From Gigantopelta aegis (lineage: Eukaryota; Mollusca; Gastropoda; Neomphalida; Peltospiridae), in contig NC_054702.1 of assembly GCF_016097555.1 (NCBI RefSeq), forward strand, positions 76,325,679-76,389,678: 64,000 nt of DNA. The letters are read 5' to 3'. Shown piece after piece: positions 25,076 through 37,521 of the stretch (position 1 is the first letter of the stretch; each line of letters opens with the position of its first letter). Both the position numbers and the translations under genes were made by a program. The notes beneath the pieces are model-generated. The model was not told the origin of the DNA, did no database searches, and was given only the letters and a program-made list of their open reading frames with translations.

Positions 25076-26488
25076 AGTCACTTCAATGCCATCGCGTTTG
25101 CTATTGATAGACCTGATTCAGTCTGAAAGAAGCTATACAAGTGTAGAACTCTATGGAGAATCCATAATTGGCTGACTTATTCAATTGAGTTGGAATAGTA
25201 GTGAGAGAGATTTTCATGACACCCGTCTATAATTTTTAAAAACATATTTAGTTTTCATCAGTGTCATTAAATTGCATCATTATATAATATAATATTCTAA
25301 GAAACTACCCATAAAGGTTCTGTGACATGCTTCAAACAAATATCGTGACATCAGGAGTTAGAATTTCAGCAAATGTGCTGGCGTAGGTAGCATTTTATAA
25401 AGAAAATATACAGTGGTCGTGAAGGAAATACGTGGACACGTTAACAATGGAGAAAAAGCTTGTTAGAACATTACCATCAAGCACATATGATGTCCATCTA
25501 GGTCTGGGATTTCCCACTGCACGCAGTTTTTCAAAACATTGATGATATTAGCCAACACATGTTTGTTTGGATTTTCTGATGAGAGATTACAGCTTTTGCA
25601 CGAACGATCCATCGTTTATGTTGATATTGGTTTTGCATAACCGACAGCCGGAAGACAAAATCGTTTGTGCCAAATTATATGCACTGAAACACTGTCTATT
25701 GGGTATTAATGTGATCAAGTAAATCTAATTTTTCTCAAATGACTGTATAATTTTAACATGTGGTTTAATGAATATTCAACACGCATTAAGTGTTTTACAT
25801 AAAACTCATTTTATTAAACAGTAGTTCATTGAAATAAGCACATGAATGCAATTTTTTGTTAGCAATAGGCCCAAGTTGTGACTGAACAACTGTAATTGAG
25901 TAATGTCTGTTACTGTGCATGTTTTTTTAACTAGACTAGCTTAGTACTGATGTCATGAATAACAGATGTAAACTATTTGAAGTCGAGTGTTCATAAAACA
26001 AATACCAGTGTCCACAATGTAGACAATTCTGCCTTGTTGACTTGATACACACACACACACACACACAGATGCAAGAACACCTCAAAACAAACAAAGCACT
26101 CCTTACAAGTGCGACTTGCTGGTTACGTACAAACTAAATTATTTCAATCACTTATTCACTCACTTTAACTCAATTCGGAGATGTGTAGATGCACTTATTA
26201 ATACACACCACTCCTCAAAGTTTAGGAATCTAAGGTCAACATTCATAAGGCCATCCATAAAAAATATATATTACTTTGCTATAACTTATCAGTTCAGTTT
26301 TGGGTTAGAAATAGGATTGTTTTTGTTGGGGGTATTTTGGTTATTTTAAAACATTTAATATATTTAAATATGAAATGAAAAGTAGGATTAGATCAAATAG
26401 AAAATAATATTTTACAAACAAAGGGCCAATTAATTTACAGAGGCTGGGGTTTTTTGTTTACTTAAATGCAGGTAACTACATGTACATA
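25076..26488. other. no gene seen
   Basis: AT-rich with a short (AC)n at 26046-26068. No supported exon. Confidence 0.4.
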
Positions 26489-26574
26489 CAGAGATACCTC
26501 TCTAAACCAGACATCCTTGGGACCAATAAAAATGTCCGGTTTTAAGAGGGATCTGGTTTAGAGAGGTTTCACTG
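26489..26574. mobile_element. 86-bp MITE, CAGTGAAACCTC family
   Basis: Ends CAGAGATACCTCTCTAAACC and the inverted GGTTTAGAGAGGTTTCACTG, flanked by TA on both sides. Related termini recur at 35404, 60107 and 62342. Pogo/Tigger-like by target and terminus, non-coding. Confidence 0.8.
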
Positions 26575-27211
26575 TATATTGATATGCTTAAACATCACAA
26601 ATTCAGACTTTTTTGTTTGTATTTGCTGGCCAGACATTGTAAAACAGATCTTTTTATCAGGATTATGCCATCAACTTATTTCTCATAGCTACATGTACAT
26701 CTTGTATCCAAGTACTAATAGACACCGAACAACAATATCTTGCCCACTAATTTTACCTGTTGCCCGGAGATAAAACATATGTCCTACCCAACAACCAAAT
26801 ACAATGTACAATCACAATATGTATCTAAGCAACATGTTTTTCTAATCTAAACTTTTAACATGGTCTGTGTACAAGCTTCATGTGATTGTAGTATAGACAG
26901 CACAATTTATATACCAGAGGATTAAAGTTGGGGAAAAAACATTTCACTGCTGCATGGTAAATGATTTGTCCCTCAAGGCCACAAGAAATAAATTTGTTAA
27001 CACTTATCTCACCACCAATTATATTATTCATAACAATAAAGTAATTACATGTCTACCCACAATGTCCATGATGCTTTGGAATAATGATAACTTTTTAAAG
27101 AAATTAATGTTTTAGCTTAAGTCACTAATCTGACTCACATACACATGCATGCTCCTTTATATTAATACTGGAACACTTTTTATTTTCCAAAAATTGTTTT
27201 CGTTTTTTGTC

Positions 27212-27350
27212 CTACAATACAAAAACACATTTTTGTGAAACAAATAAAATGCCCAAGAGACTGACAAAACAAATGCTTTTTTTTTTTTTTTTCTACAATA
27301 CAAAAACACATTTTTGTGAAACAAATAAAATGCCTAAGAGACCGACTCAC
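27212..27350 (+). repeat. 58-bp direct duplication, 81-bp spacing
   Basis: CTACAATACAAAAACACATT...AAATGCC[CT]AAGAGAC occurs at 27212 and 27293, separated by a T15 run. Confidence 0.9.
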
Positions 27351-28161
27351 CACTAAAATAATTTGTGCAATACAGCAAAACAAATCTGAAGGATATTGCC
27401 TGGAGGGATATAGCATTAAAAAAAACTAATATTCTGCCATATCTACTGTGCAGATATAAAAATTCTAATCTCTGGTCTTATTAAAACATAGCAACATTTT
27501 ATTACTTTATTATCCTTTTTATTATTCTGTGGGTTGTTTGGGTGTTCCTGATAAAATGTTTGTCAAGATACTCAGTAATCAACACCCTCGGCTGACATTT
27601 GAGACGGAATATTTAGTCACGCTTCGAGTCAGTGTGTCAATTGCATTGTCTTTTGCTGAAAGCTCTCCACCACAAAACAAGACGACACTAACAAAATTGG
27701 TAGTTGAGTGTGAAACTGACCTCAAACATGTCTCCCATAAAGTTAAACCAAAAAAAGAAACAAAAAGGATTAGATAAAATTCTAAGTTAGAAAGCAGAGT
27801 AGACACATTTTAAAAATTGATTTTTTTTCTTTAATAAAACAAATAATAAAAAATTGTTTTACTTTTACTAATCTAAAGGTAAATATAGTTTCACACAGTT
27901 TCGGCTAATTTTCACAAACAAAAGGAGTTCTGTTTAACAATGTTTAATACCAGTAAATTCAAGAAAAACTGAATTGTTTAATTAATTTTAAATTTGTTTA
28001 AGGTAATAAACTGTAGCTGTTGGAAATAATTCATATATTATATTATATAATATAATTTATATAGTTTTATAAAAGATTAAACTTAAAACTTAAAACAGTG
28101 CTTAACTTTTTAGTACATGTTTAACAATCTATAAACAGTCATTGCTTTTGTTTGAATTTAT

Positions 28162-28650
28162 TCATGGACTTGGGTAATGGTGTGAACTTCCAATTCTATC
28201 AAAGACAGGTGATAAAACTGCCACATGTGTATAGCAACTAAATGTGAATCCATTCCAGTGCACTGGGGTGCTGTTAAAACGAATGTTCACTTCTGGTACA
28301 CATCCAGCAATCCCAAGCTGCATGTACATGTAAAACTTGTGACAAGCCCAAATACGGTGTATCCCGAACAATCCCTGTGATCCTACAATATACAGATACC
28401 AACTGAAGTGGCTATTTCACCTCAGCTCTGGCAGCCTGCTCATTGTGTTCCTGTGTTTAAGCAACAGATTACGAGACAGGTAGTAGGCACACGGAATGTT
28501 TACCCAAAACCACCTGACCCAGTTTCGTGGGATGCTCAATGGTTAATTTGCCATGACTTCAAAGTGCAACACCCGGTTCGACAACCATTAGCCAGGTTCC
28601 ACATAATGAAGGGTGTAATCAAAGAAAATGACACATTATTGAAAAAATAA
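28162..28650. other. unassigned GC-richer block with open frames on both strands
   Basis: A plus-strand frame (28408-28650; QLWQPAHCVPVFKQQITRQV, DPVSWDAQWLICHDFKVQHP) and a minus-strand frame (28371-28162; GIAGCVPEVNIRFNSTPVHW) lie end to end. Composition differs from the AT-rich flanks. I recognise no domain and see no clean splice signals. It could be an exon, a decayed transposon or chance. Confidence 0.25.
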
Positions 28651-28757
28651 CAGTAGACTTAAACTGGTTACCTACATGAATACTTGGTATGTTGTGAACT
28701 GTAATCCAATATACAGTGAAAACAGTATAAAACCAACTTTTAAGAGTCTTTTATATA

Positions 28758-28985
28758 CTGATAGAAAGAAATAACAGAACACATCAAATTGTAGACCAAA
28801 TTTAATTAACTACTAGCGTAGTAATGTCTGTATTTCATACCAAGTTGTAATGTGGGACTGAATGTCTGTAGTGTTGAATGTGCTGCCTATATGTTTCCAG
28901 TCAACTTCTGACAATATGAATCGATTTTTGATGCAGTCATTGTTTGTTGTTGATATCTGTGTGATCCTTTATTTCTTTCCATCAG
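28758..28985 (+). mobile_element. 228-bp MITE, copy 1 (CTGATRGAAAG family)
   Basis: Begins CTGATAGAAAGAAATAA and ends with the inverted TTATTTCTTTCCATCAG; TA flanks both sides. It is clearly homologous and identical in length to the copy at 61575-61802. No coding capacity. TA target and CTG/CAG ends suggest a Tc1/mariner-driven MITE. Confidence 0.92.
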
Positions 28986-29562
28986 TATATCAATAATATA
29001 ATACCCAAGGCCTTTTTAACCGTTTTTTTTTAATCCTTCTGATTGCTTCTCCTTTTTTAATCTGCACTGCCAACTGCCATCTTTATACTTATCCAATGTC
29101 ACATCTTATAAGCATCTTTTTGCATTCATGTCCAGTCGACTATTGTACACACATCATGTTAAATATTGCTTATAAAGATGAATTCCATAAATAAAACATT
29201 CATGGGTGTGGCCATATTTTAAACACAGAAGAGGTTATATGCACAGTCAGTATGTATACCGTATATCATTGGCTAATGAGGCCTGGCTATCTATAGGACG
29301 CTCATACTTTGGGGGCAATCCCAGTGCATGGCCACCACACAACAGATTACATATAGACTCCATCACTTTAGAGTATTCAGATTTTAAAATCTGTTTTACA
29401 TGAACATAGGCAACAACTTAGATTGTATTGTATTCCTACAATGTTGTCATAGAGAAATAAATAAGACATCAGTCTAAATGTTATGTTCATCAAGAAGGAT
29501 CTGCTTATTCACTTTAAACATATTAATATTAATACATAACAATACATGCCTTCTGTTTCAAA

Positions 29563-29897
29563 AGGAAGGAAGGAAATGTTTTATTTAATGACGCACTGAA
29601 CACATTTTATTTACAGTTATATGGTGTCGGACATATGGTTAAGGACCACACAGATATTGAGAGAGGAAACCCACTGTTGCCACTTCATCAGCTACTCTTT
29701 TCGATTAGCAGGAAGGGATCTTTTATATGCACCATCTCACAGACAAGATAACACACACCAAGGCCTTTGACAGACCAGTCGTGGTGCACTGGCTGGAATG
29801 AGAAATAGCTCAAAGGGCCCGCCGACTGTGATCAATTCCAGACCAACCACACACCAAACGAACGCTTTACCACTGGGCTATGCCATCTATACCATCC
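29563..29897 (-). mobile_element. SINE, head 1 + tail A, full length, 13-bp TSD
   Basis: CTTCTGTTTCAAA (29550-29562) and CTTCTATTTCAAA (29898-29910) flank it. Full tRNA-like head and tail A. Confidence 0.92.
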
Positions 29898-30123
29898 CTT
29901 CTATTTCAAATTCACGAAACTAACTGTACATTGTTTTATACAGTTCTCAACAATTTTCATAAATTTCATGCAGAACACATGTGATTTATTGTTAATTTTT
30001 ATAAGAAAGCTCATATGCATAAAATTTATAAAAGCGTACCAGTGTATCAAGACACCATGTATTTAAAGAAGACACCAGCTTATATTTAAACAATAATAGA
30101 CTGTTTGCATGTATTTTGCATAA

Positions 30124-30399
30124 ATGCAATGCACACCACCACTTGACCACCAGTCAATTACTGTTATCACTGGGCATCTTTGTCCAGAGTTTGTAACAAT
30201 ACATCACAAAATGGTGATTGTGAACAACATGGGAGGGACACCTTCATTTGCTAACAACAGTAATGAGCCAGGCAAGGAGGACAGCTATAAATTGTCCAAG
30301 GGCTATTGGGAATCAGTGAGGCACAACACTACAGCTACCTCTGGCTTGGAAACAGTAGATGACAGGTCATCTAATCTGACTTTGCTGGAAGGTCCCTGA
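30124..30399 (+). other. unassigned open frame
   Basis: 91 codons (GHLCPEFVTIHHKMVIVNNM, PGKEDSYKLSKGYWESVRHN) in a slightly GC-richer block just left of the Tc1 element. No known domain and no strong splice sites. Confidence 0.2.
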
Positions 30400-30598
30400 C
30401 CCTTATAATCAAACTTGTATTGTAAAGTACAGCTATTAAAATACCCACCAGGTCAGTGGCCATTATTTCAATCCCTAGTAAGTAAGTAGTACTGAAACTA
30501 CCATCTCAACTCTGTGTGTCCACCGTGTATTAATTTTAAAGTATTCATATTTATTTTCAGAAGGTATTTAAATATATATATATATATATATATATATA

Positions 30599-32117
30599 CT
30601 GAACAAAATAAGAAACTTCCGCTAACTTTGCTTGAACATAACTTGATGAAAACAAACCGGGGGAATAATTGTTATACATGAGTTTAAAGAGTGTTCCATG
30701 ATCCATCGTTTGGTGCAAAAATCATGGCCATAGGTTAACAGAAACTGGGAAAATTTTTGACCAAGTGTGATAGGGGTTAAAAATAAAAACACGCACTTAA
30801 TAACGGGTATGACCGCCTCTTGAATTGACCACTGCAGTGCATCACAGGGGCATAGCATTGACTAAAGTGTTGATTTCTGCCTGTGGAATATTGTTCCATT
30901 CCTGAATGAGTGCTTGACGAAGTTCGTTGACGTTAGCTGGTGGGTTGGGACGACGCCTCAATCGTCTGTCCAGACTATCCAAGGCATGCTCGATTGCGGT
31001 TGAGATGAGGACTTTTAGCGGGCCAGTCATCAGTGAAATCAATGTTATTTGTCCTAAGAAAATTTACAGTGTCTCTAGCTGTATGAGAGGTGGCATTATC
31101 ATGCTAAAAAATCGAAATGTTGGCATTGTTATGGAACAGAGGAATGACGTGATGAGCAAGAATGTCATCGCGGTAACGTTGAGCATTTAAATTGCCATCA
31201 ATGACGACTAGTGGTGAACGATAACCATGGGCAATGGCTGCCCAGACCATGACAGAACCCCCACCCCCGAAACAATCTCGTTCAATAACACAACAGTCAG
31301 CATAGCGTTCATTTCTCCTACGGTAGACGCGCACCCTGCCATCACCACATAGTAAAGAAAATCTGGATTCATCCGAAAAAAGAACTGTATTACAGCGTCG
31401 TCGTATCCAACGTGTGTGTACACGTGCCCAATTAAGACAATGACGTTGCGTTAAAATGCATCCGACGTAAGGACGTCGTGCATGTAATCCGTTCTCCCGC
31501 AGACGATTACGAACAGTTTGCCCACTGATTCGGTTATTATGAAGCCCAGTGTGTTTGCAGCAGTAGCAGTGGCAGTTTGGAATCGACTGCGCAAATGCGT
31601 GTTCATGATATAGCGGTCTTGACCACGCGAACGTCCACGACATGGCAAGTCATTGGTGCTTCCTGTCGTTCGAAATCTTATGCGAAGATTTCGTATCGCT
31701 CGACTAGAACTCCCAACATGCCTTGCAACGTCTTCTGTCGACATGCCAGCATCAAGCATGCCAATCGCCCGTTCGCATAAATTATTGGGTATTCTTGGCA
31801 TACTAAAAATGCTAGAATGTAAAAAACTTTAATTTTTTTACAAATTTTGAACCGTTTTCGTTCACTTGACAACAATGTCAGTAAGACAAGTAAAACAAAT
31901 TGACTGAATACTACACGGGACATGTCGAACCATGCATGCACGTGCAAATTGAATTTCACGTTGTCGACGATTAACAGTGCAAAAATAATCGACAACATTC
32001 ATGAATCCTGATAATACAGCTCAAGGCTAATACTACCTATATAATTTCATTACACAATGAATTCTTTAACACAACAAATACTATATGTACAAATCGGAAG
32101 TTTCTTTTTTTGTTCAG
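30599..32117 (-). mobile_element. Tc1/mariner-superfamily DNA transposon, inactive
   Basis: A 1519-bp element with 23-bp terminal inverted repeats (CTGAACAAAA...GAAACTTCCG, one mismatch), flanked by TA and sitting inside a (TA)n tract that continues on both sides (about 30572-30598 and 32118-32144). It carries one transposase gene on the minus strand. TIR length, TA target and the DDE motifs place it in the Tc1 group. Confidence 0.95.
30842..31801 (-). pseudogene. Tc1-like transposase, broken
   Basis: Starts MPRIPNNLCERAIGMLDAGM with a helix-turn-helix DNA-binding region (STEDVARHVGSSSRAIRNL), then GQTVRNRLRENGLHARRPYV, VLFSDESRF (first Asp), HDNATSHTA (second Asp), DWPAKSPHLN and IEHALDSLDRRLR (Glu), giving a DD34E-like catalytic triad. 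The C-terminus is EWNNIPQAEINTLVNAM. The frame shifts near 31550, there is an in-frame TAG at 31106-31104 just before HDNA, and it shifts again by one base near 30998. Three lesions imply a modestly old, dead copy. Confidence 0.93.
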
Positions 32118-32159
32118 TATATATATATATATATATATATATGTTTAGTCTCCTATCAG

Positions 32160-32570
32160 TCCAACCAGAGAGCACTATAGGTTTCATATTCATTCTTCTG
32201 TCTGTCCATCTGTCTGTCCATCTGTCCCACATATAGATCTTTCCGGATGTTTTTTTTTTTTTACAATGTCTTGAGATATTAAGCTGAAATTTTGTGTATA
32301 GCATTATTGACAGTTATGGACTTTGAACTTAGAAGATACAAAAAAACAAAAACATTTTCAGACCCTTTTTTGGGGGCAATGCCTAAAGATACTGAGTTGA
32401 CATTTTGTGTTCGGTTATAGATCAAGTTTGTCTTTCATTACAATTTACCAATTTTTCACACAATTATGGCCCTTAACTTACAAGATATGAAAATTTGTTT
32501 TCCAGACGTTTTTTTGGCTTAACTAATAAATGAGAGGATTCATAATGACCAATTCATAAAATAAAATTAA
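32160..32570 (+). repeat. old dispersed repeat with internal periodicity
   Basis: CTGTCTGTCCATCTGTC is followed by CCACATATAGATCTTTCCGG and repeated blocks (GATATTAAGCTGAAATTTTG, GATACTGAGTTGACATTTTG; TTATGGACTTTGAACTTAGA, TTATGGCCCTTAACTTACAA) about 110-115 bp apart. I recall this type from molluscan genomes, but its class is not known to me. Confidence 0.5.
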
Positions 32571-32636
32571 AAAATGCAACATATATTTCCTAAAGTTGTA
32601 AAAGATATTTCTGTAGATAGTTAACCATTTAAAATA

Positions 32637-32929
32637 AGGGCGGGACGTAGCCAAGAGGTAAAGTGTCCACAGTTTGTTTAGGATCGATCACTGAGCTATT
32701 TCTTCTTCCAGCCAGTGTATACCACAAACTGGTATATCAAAGGGCAATGTATGCACTATCCTGTCTGTGAAATGGTGCATATAAAAGATCCTTGGCTACT
32801 AATGCAAAAATGTAGTGGGTTTCCTCTGTAAGACCATATCAAAATTACCAAATGTTTAAAATTCAACAGCCAATAGTTAATAAATGTATGTGCTCTAGTG
32901 ATGTCATTAAACAAAATAAATGTTAACAG
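32637..32929 (+). mobile_element. SINE, head 1 + tail B, 9-bp TSD
   Basis: TTTAAAATA at 32628-32636 and 32930-32938. Head 1 is GGGCGGGACGTAGCCAAGAG; tail B ends CTAGTGATGTCATTAAACAA. A short deletion removes part of the head. Confidence 0.9.
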
Positions 32930-33258
32930 TTTAAAATAGGTCATACTACATAATATGTTACATGGTACAATAGTAAATTGGCCTTAAGACTGCTTGTATG
33001 ATTACAGACTAACATTTTTCAATACTTCCAATACAGTAAATTATCTGTATTTCAACTACAGGAACAGCAAATCTAGTCATTATTGCTAATCAATACAGAA
33101 TACATAACTTCACATACAGTTGCCACACATGGCTGTATCAGCCAGCAGCTGTACTCAATTAATTAACTATTTTACCAGAAAGGACACTTAATGCTATTAC
33201 AGTACTTGCAATACTTTGTTAAGCAGAATATATTATTACCCTGCAGTTTTGTTTTGAA

Positions 33259-33400
33259 CAACCCCTGCAATTAAGAAAATGCCCACAGCAAAAAAAAAAA
33301 AAAACACATACCATTGATAAACACCTAGAATATAGTCTAAGGCAAACAAGTGCCATGAAGAATTAAAAAAAAAACTTGCTGTGGGCAATTGCAGGGGTTG
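33259..33400 (+). mobile_element. MITE with CAACCCCTGCAATT termini, copy 1
   Basis: Left end CAACCCCTGCAATTAAG, right end CAATTGCAGGGGTTG. Inner arms (TGCCCACAGCAA / TTGCTGTGGGCA) extend the palindrome. Homologous to 62863-63013. The target duplication is not clear here. Confidence 0.82.
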
Positions 33401-34214
33401 GACAATATATATTGTATTGTTTAATATGAAATGGCATTATTTTGACATGTGTATTGAGCAATAAATGTTATAGCAAAGTGTTGATTCAATGTGATCCATT
33501 TAAAAATACGAACTGTAAAGGTGTGTCAGATACAAGTAAAGTGATATTCCATAGGCAAATCAACAGATATAATAGGATAAATTCCATCTGTACTTGGGTG
33601 ATGTGGTGACCACCTTGTTCAACCTGTTCAGGCTGAAATAACTCTGGTATGTTTTGTCAGATTGAGTTTACATTCCCACACAAAACAGGCATACAGTAGG
33701 TAGGAGATTCAATTACTGTAAATAATGTAATGTTTGTAACCAAGAAGTTATTGTAGAAAAACAAAGAACATCTGTTGGCATAATATATATACAATAGATT
33801 CAGCTGTAAAGGTTTAACTGTTTTTATTAAATAAATTACAACATGATATTTAATATTGATTATTCAATCTTAGTTAATAAATCAATGACATTTTATGACA
33901 CTGTACCAAAAAATAGTTGATTTACAGTTCACAATCCAAGGTCAGTACACTTAAGTGATTCAGTCACCATTCATAGGTAATCACTGGGGTGTAAATAAAA
34001 ATACACATACCTGTATTAGATATAGGTAAAATATTGAGCGATCAATTGAAAGATTAAATGAAATTAGATAGGAAGTACATGCAAACACAACAGAACATAA
34101 AAGCAGATCCTATTTCTTATTCAAGTGCTACATTTTTTATGCTTATGGTATTCTTTAGAAATAGGTTTACTTTTTCTGTAATATGATGAACCATGTACTA
34201 GTAGCAGGATGGAA

Positions 34215-34515
34215 GGTATATGTAAAGGAAAGGAATATTTGTTTAAGATCACCTCAGCACATTTTAAACTATACAGCCATTTGGTATATAATATAATTTT
34301 GTATATATAATAAAAGAGAAAAAGAGAAAATCTGCCCCCACCACATAGGTTACTCTTAATAATAAAACAGTACGGCAGCTTTTATAGACAGGGTGCCAGA
34401 ACTTAACATGGTATTTAATGTACCAGTCATGGTGCACTGGTAGGATTGGAAAAAACAGAATCCACTGAAGGTGATCTATTCAAGTACTTTACCACTTAGG
34501 TTTATCTCACCCTGG
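34215..34515 (-). mobile_element. SINE, head 1 + tail C
   Basis: Tail C (AGGAAAGGAATATTTGTTTA, ACCTCAGCACATTTTAAACT) joins a decayed centre (CCAGTCATGGTGCACTGGTA) and head 1 (AGTACTTTACCACTTAGG). The same tail type ends the LINE remnant at 20 kb. It is followed by (GTAG)n. Confidence 0.75.
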
Positions 34516-34568
34516 TAGGTAGGTAGGTAGGTAGGTAGGTAGGTAGGTAGGTAGGTAGGTAGGTAGGT
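34513..34568 (+). repeat. (GTAG)n microsatellite
   Basis: About 14 units of GGTA next to the head of the SINE at 34215. Confidence 0.95.
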
Positions 34569-34700
34569 ATATATGAACAATTATACCTGTATGCTACAGT
34601 AAGAAAAAAACACATCTGTTAAAAAAACCTCAGATGAAAGCAATGATTGTTTAACACCCCAGCACTGTTCAAAGAATAGCTTTCTGATGATATTTGGTTG

Positions 34701-34704
<4 letters not shown>

Positions 34705-34755
<51 letters not shown>
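34705..34755 (+). repeat. (GA)n microsatellite
   Basis: About 25 GA units, pure. Confidence 0.95.
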
Positions 34756-34757
<2 letters not shown>

Positions 34758-35403
34758 CCCCACTGCTACAACACTTGCTATTCAAACTCAAGTAAAACTT
34801 TAAAAATGAGTGGTGATTACTTCCATGAGTATATGGTGTTATTAAATTACAGCAGTTTGAGGACATATGGGTGTTTTTTTGTTCAGTACTAACATTTTAG
34901 TAATCCAAGAATCAAACCTAAAACAATGGTATTCAAAAGTGGCCGTATAAAATTATGACAAGTGGCGATTCTAACAGTTGAAAAGGTTTAATTGTACCGT
35001 GATATTCTGTTTTCAGGTTAATCATATTAATGTGTAGTTTCTCCTCTTCAAATAGGAACTGTATTAAAATTATTTATGCACATATATAAATCCCAAATAC
35101 TTGTGAACACGATGGGGTGACATCATCAGAAATTTCCTTGACAACACAGCAGTTTAGCCGGATTTTGAATGATTTATCACCCTTGTACCGGCACACATGA
35201 AACTACAATATATTGTAACTGTTTGCAGAGTACAAACCCATTTGATTTATTAACACAGCATTATGACCTGGTTCTGGTGAAGATTATAAAATCTTTATAG
35301 TCAACCTGGCTCATCATTTACTGTAGTCTCTCAAATGCATGTACGAATTGCATGTATCAGATGCTAGAATATATTATTGGTAATAGTTGGCAATTGTGTA
35401 TAT

Positions 35404-35545
35404 TCAGTGAAACCTTCTAAACTCAATCACACTCGGGGACCTAATATTATCCGATTTAGACAGAATCCAGTGTTTAAAGGGTTGCATTTTAAAATATTCT
35501 GCACTGTGAAACTTGGTCGGGTTTGACAGGATTCTGGTTTGTTCA
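35404..35545. mobile_element. decayed CAGTGAAACCTC-type MITE fragment
   Basis: Starts CAGTGAAACCTTCTAAACTC. Related motifs (CACTGTGAAACTTGGT, GATTCTGGTTTG) follow, but the right end is unclear. Confidence 0.4.
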
Positions 35546-36632
35546 GGGTCTGAAATATGTCTCGCCACAAAATCTGCATGGAACAGTCACTGAACTAATG
35601 AACACCGCCTCTTTTGTAGGAATGACTGGTCTGCTGATTTGACTAACGAAGAAGAAGAAGAAACTCCACCTTCAATTCGAGCCTAGTTTTGAAATGGTAA
35701 AAAGCTAAGAGCATCAACAATTTAAAAATTACTAAATCTATCTAGATACTAAGGTCCAAACCTTATCAAATAGCTGCGAGTGACTAGCTGACAAATCAGT
35801 TGCCCTCTTGAGAATCTCACCTTTTTTCTTTTACTCCAGAAAATAGCATATACATCTCAGGGTTTAATTTGTATAGTGTTTCATTTGTTTATAAAAAGTA
35901 GTGCCCCCACCCCCAATTTTGATCAGGGTACGGCCCTGCCCTTACCAAACTTTAAAATGATTTAACAGGCCTACCAAAGGTTTCTTGGTAAACAGATATG
36001 ACAGTGGCCCAGTCTACATGTATGTGCACATGTATTTGAAATGCCAAACCTAGCTGGTGGTTACAGGGACTACAAATGAATAAATAATATCTGGGTGCGG
36101 TCACTGCAGTGTATTGTGCATGCTCTAGTTGACATAGAAAGAAATGCTGAAGACACTGATAATGTTCTTGAACTGGAAGAGAAACAATAAAGACATTGAA
36201 GACAGATTTATGTACTTATAGTCCTGCTTCAATTTAAATACAAACTTTTAATTAACTTATTTCAAATTTATTTCTGCTTTAGGTGAATGTTTCATAATGT
36301 ATAATCTGCATATGCAGGAGTCCATCCTGTTAAAATGTCTACTTTGAGCTACCTGTAATCAGATATACTATTTAAGTGAAAGGTAATTGAGTGGATATTT
36401 AATTTTATTTTAATTATTTACATCTTTTTTTTAGTCTACCTTTGAACTTGGAAACAAAATCCACATAAAATATGATCTTGCAGCAAATGTTGAGAATGAG
36501 ACGGTTGAAGAGACTGTCCTGGGTTTACATCTGTTTCCAACTAATATCTAGCCTTTCAAATGGCTAAAATTACTTACATATATTCTTATTCAAAATGTCA
36601 GTGTCTGTGTATACAATGTGTTTCGTGTTATT

Positions 36633-36750
36633 CTATTGTTTGTAGTAGACCAAACTGTCTTTTACCTCCAAATAGTTCTGTATGAACTGTATGTATAAAA
36701 AAACTTAATATTATGAAATAAAATAAAATCTATGCTACTACAAACAATAG
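36633..36750. repeat. 16-bp perfect inverted repeat
   Basis: CTATTGTTTGTAGTAG (36633-36648) and its exact inverse (36735-36750) enclose 86 bp. It could be a small MITE, but flanking duplications are not evident. Confidence 0.6.
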
Positions 36751-37360
36751 GACTGGAAACATATGATATATATACAGAAACTGATATGCTACACAATAAA
36801 CTGTACTCAAGATGTAACTTTTTATGTTAAAAAGAATTTATTATTTAGAATTATGTTACAATGTTGCAAAATAAGGATAGTCCATTTATCAATATTTCAA
36901 AAATACCTTTACCTGGACCAAGCTACATTTGTCATCCAGTCACTGAATGAAATCAAAATCACAAGATGGATGGGGTTGGGGGTAAGGTTTTATATCTATT
37001 AATTTGCCTTTCATGTGGGGCAGCAATGTTTTATCTTCATTCATTAAGAGTTGGAAGGCAGCGTCCCCAGTCCCACCTGTGGATTACTATAACCAAACTG
37101 GAATCCAAAGCAATGAGTACTGAAAGAAATAAAGACTTCACAAGTCTCCTGCTGCAGGAGTGTACTTCGTCTAAAACAAGTGGGGTTGCAGTACTATAAC
37201 AGACCTCACCATTTAAAGAGAGCTATCATTCTCACTCCCCATCAGTGCCATCACTCTCCTGATGTTAGTACAAGGAAAGTAGTTTTAGCTCCCCTTGGCA
37301 TTTGATTTTATATGGAATCAATTTGGTAATATTTAAAGTTAAATTACTAGGGACTATAAT

Positions 37361-37521
37361 CATGGGCGTATGGGGACTCTTTGATTTAGGGGGGCTGGAG
37401 GGGTTGATTTGCCCGAAATTTTACCCAGATAAAAACTGCCAGAATTTCCCCCACTGTTTTCCCCGAATTTGGGGGGGGGGGGCATTTGCCCCCCATACCC
37501 CCCCTGGGTCGTATGCCCATG
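37361..37521 (+). mobile_element. 161-bp hAT-type MITE with perfect 8-bp TSD
   Basis: ACTATAAT occurs immediately on each side (37353-37360 and 37522-37529). Termini are CATGGGCGTATG and the inverted CATACGCCCATG-like end (12 bp, two transitions). The inside is GC-rich with G and C runs that would pair. An 8-bp duplication is characteristic of the hAT superfamily. Confidence 0.88.

Larger units (their letters stand above)
34756..37352. other. no gene seen
   Basis: Contains the MITE fragment at 35404 and the inverted repeat at 36633. A minus-strand stretch near 37066-37124 (HCFGFQFGYSNPQ, after a CTTTCAG) could be a small exon, but support is weak. Confidence 0.35.

Noticed and set aside
36966-37199. 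77-codon plus-strand frame in a GC-richer block
   Set aside because: No recognisable domain and no good splice sites in that strand. A small minus-strand exon is possible there but could not be supported either.
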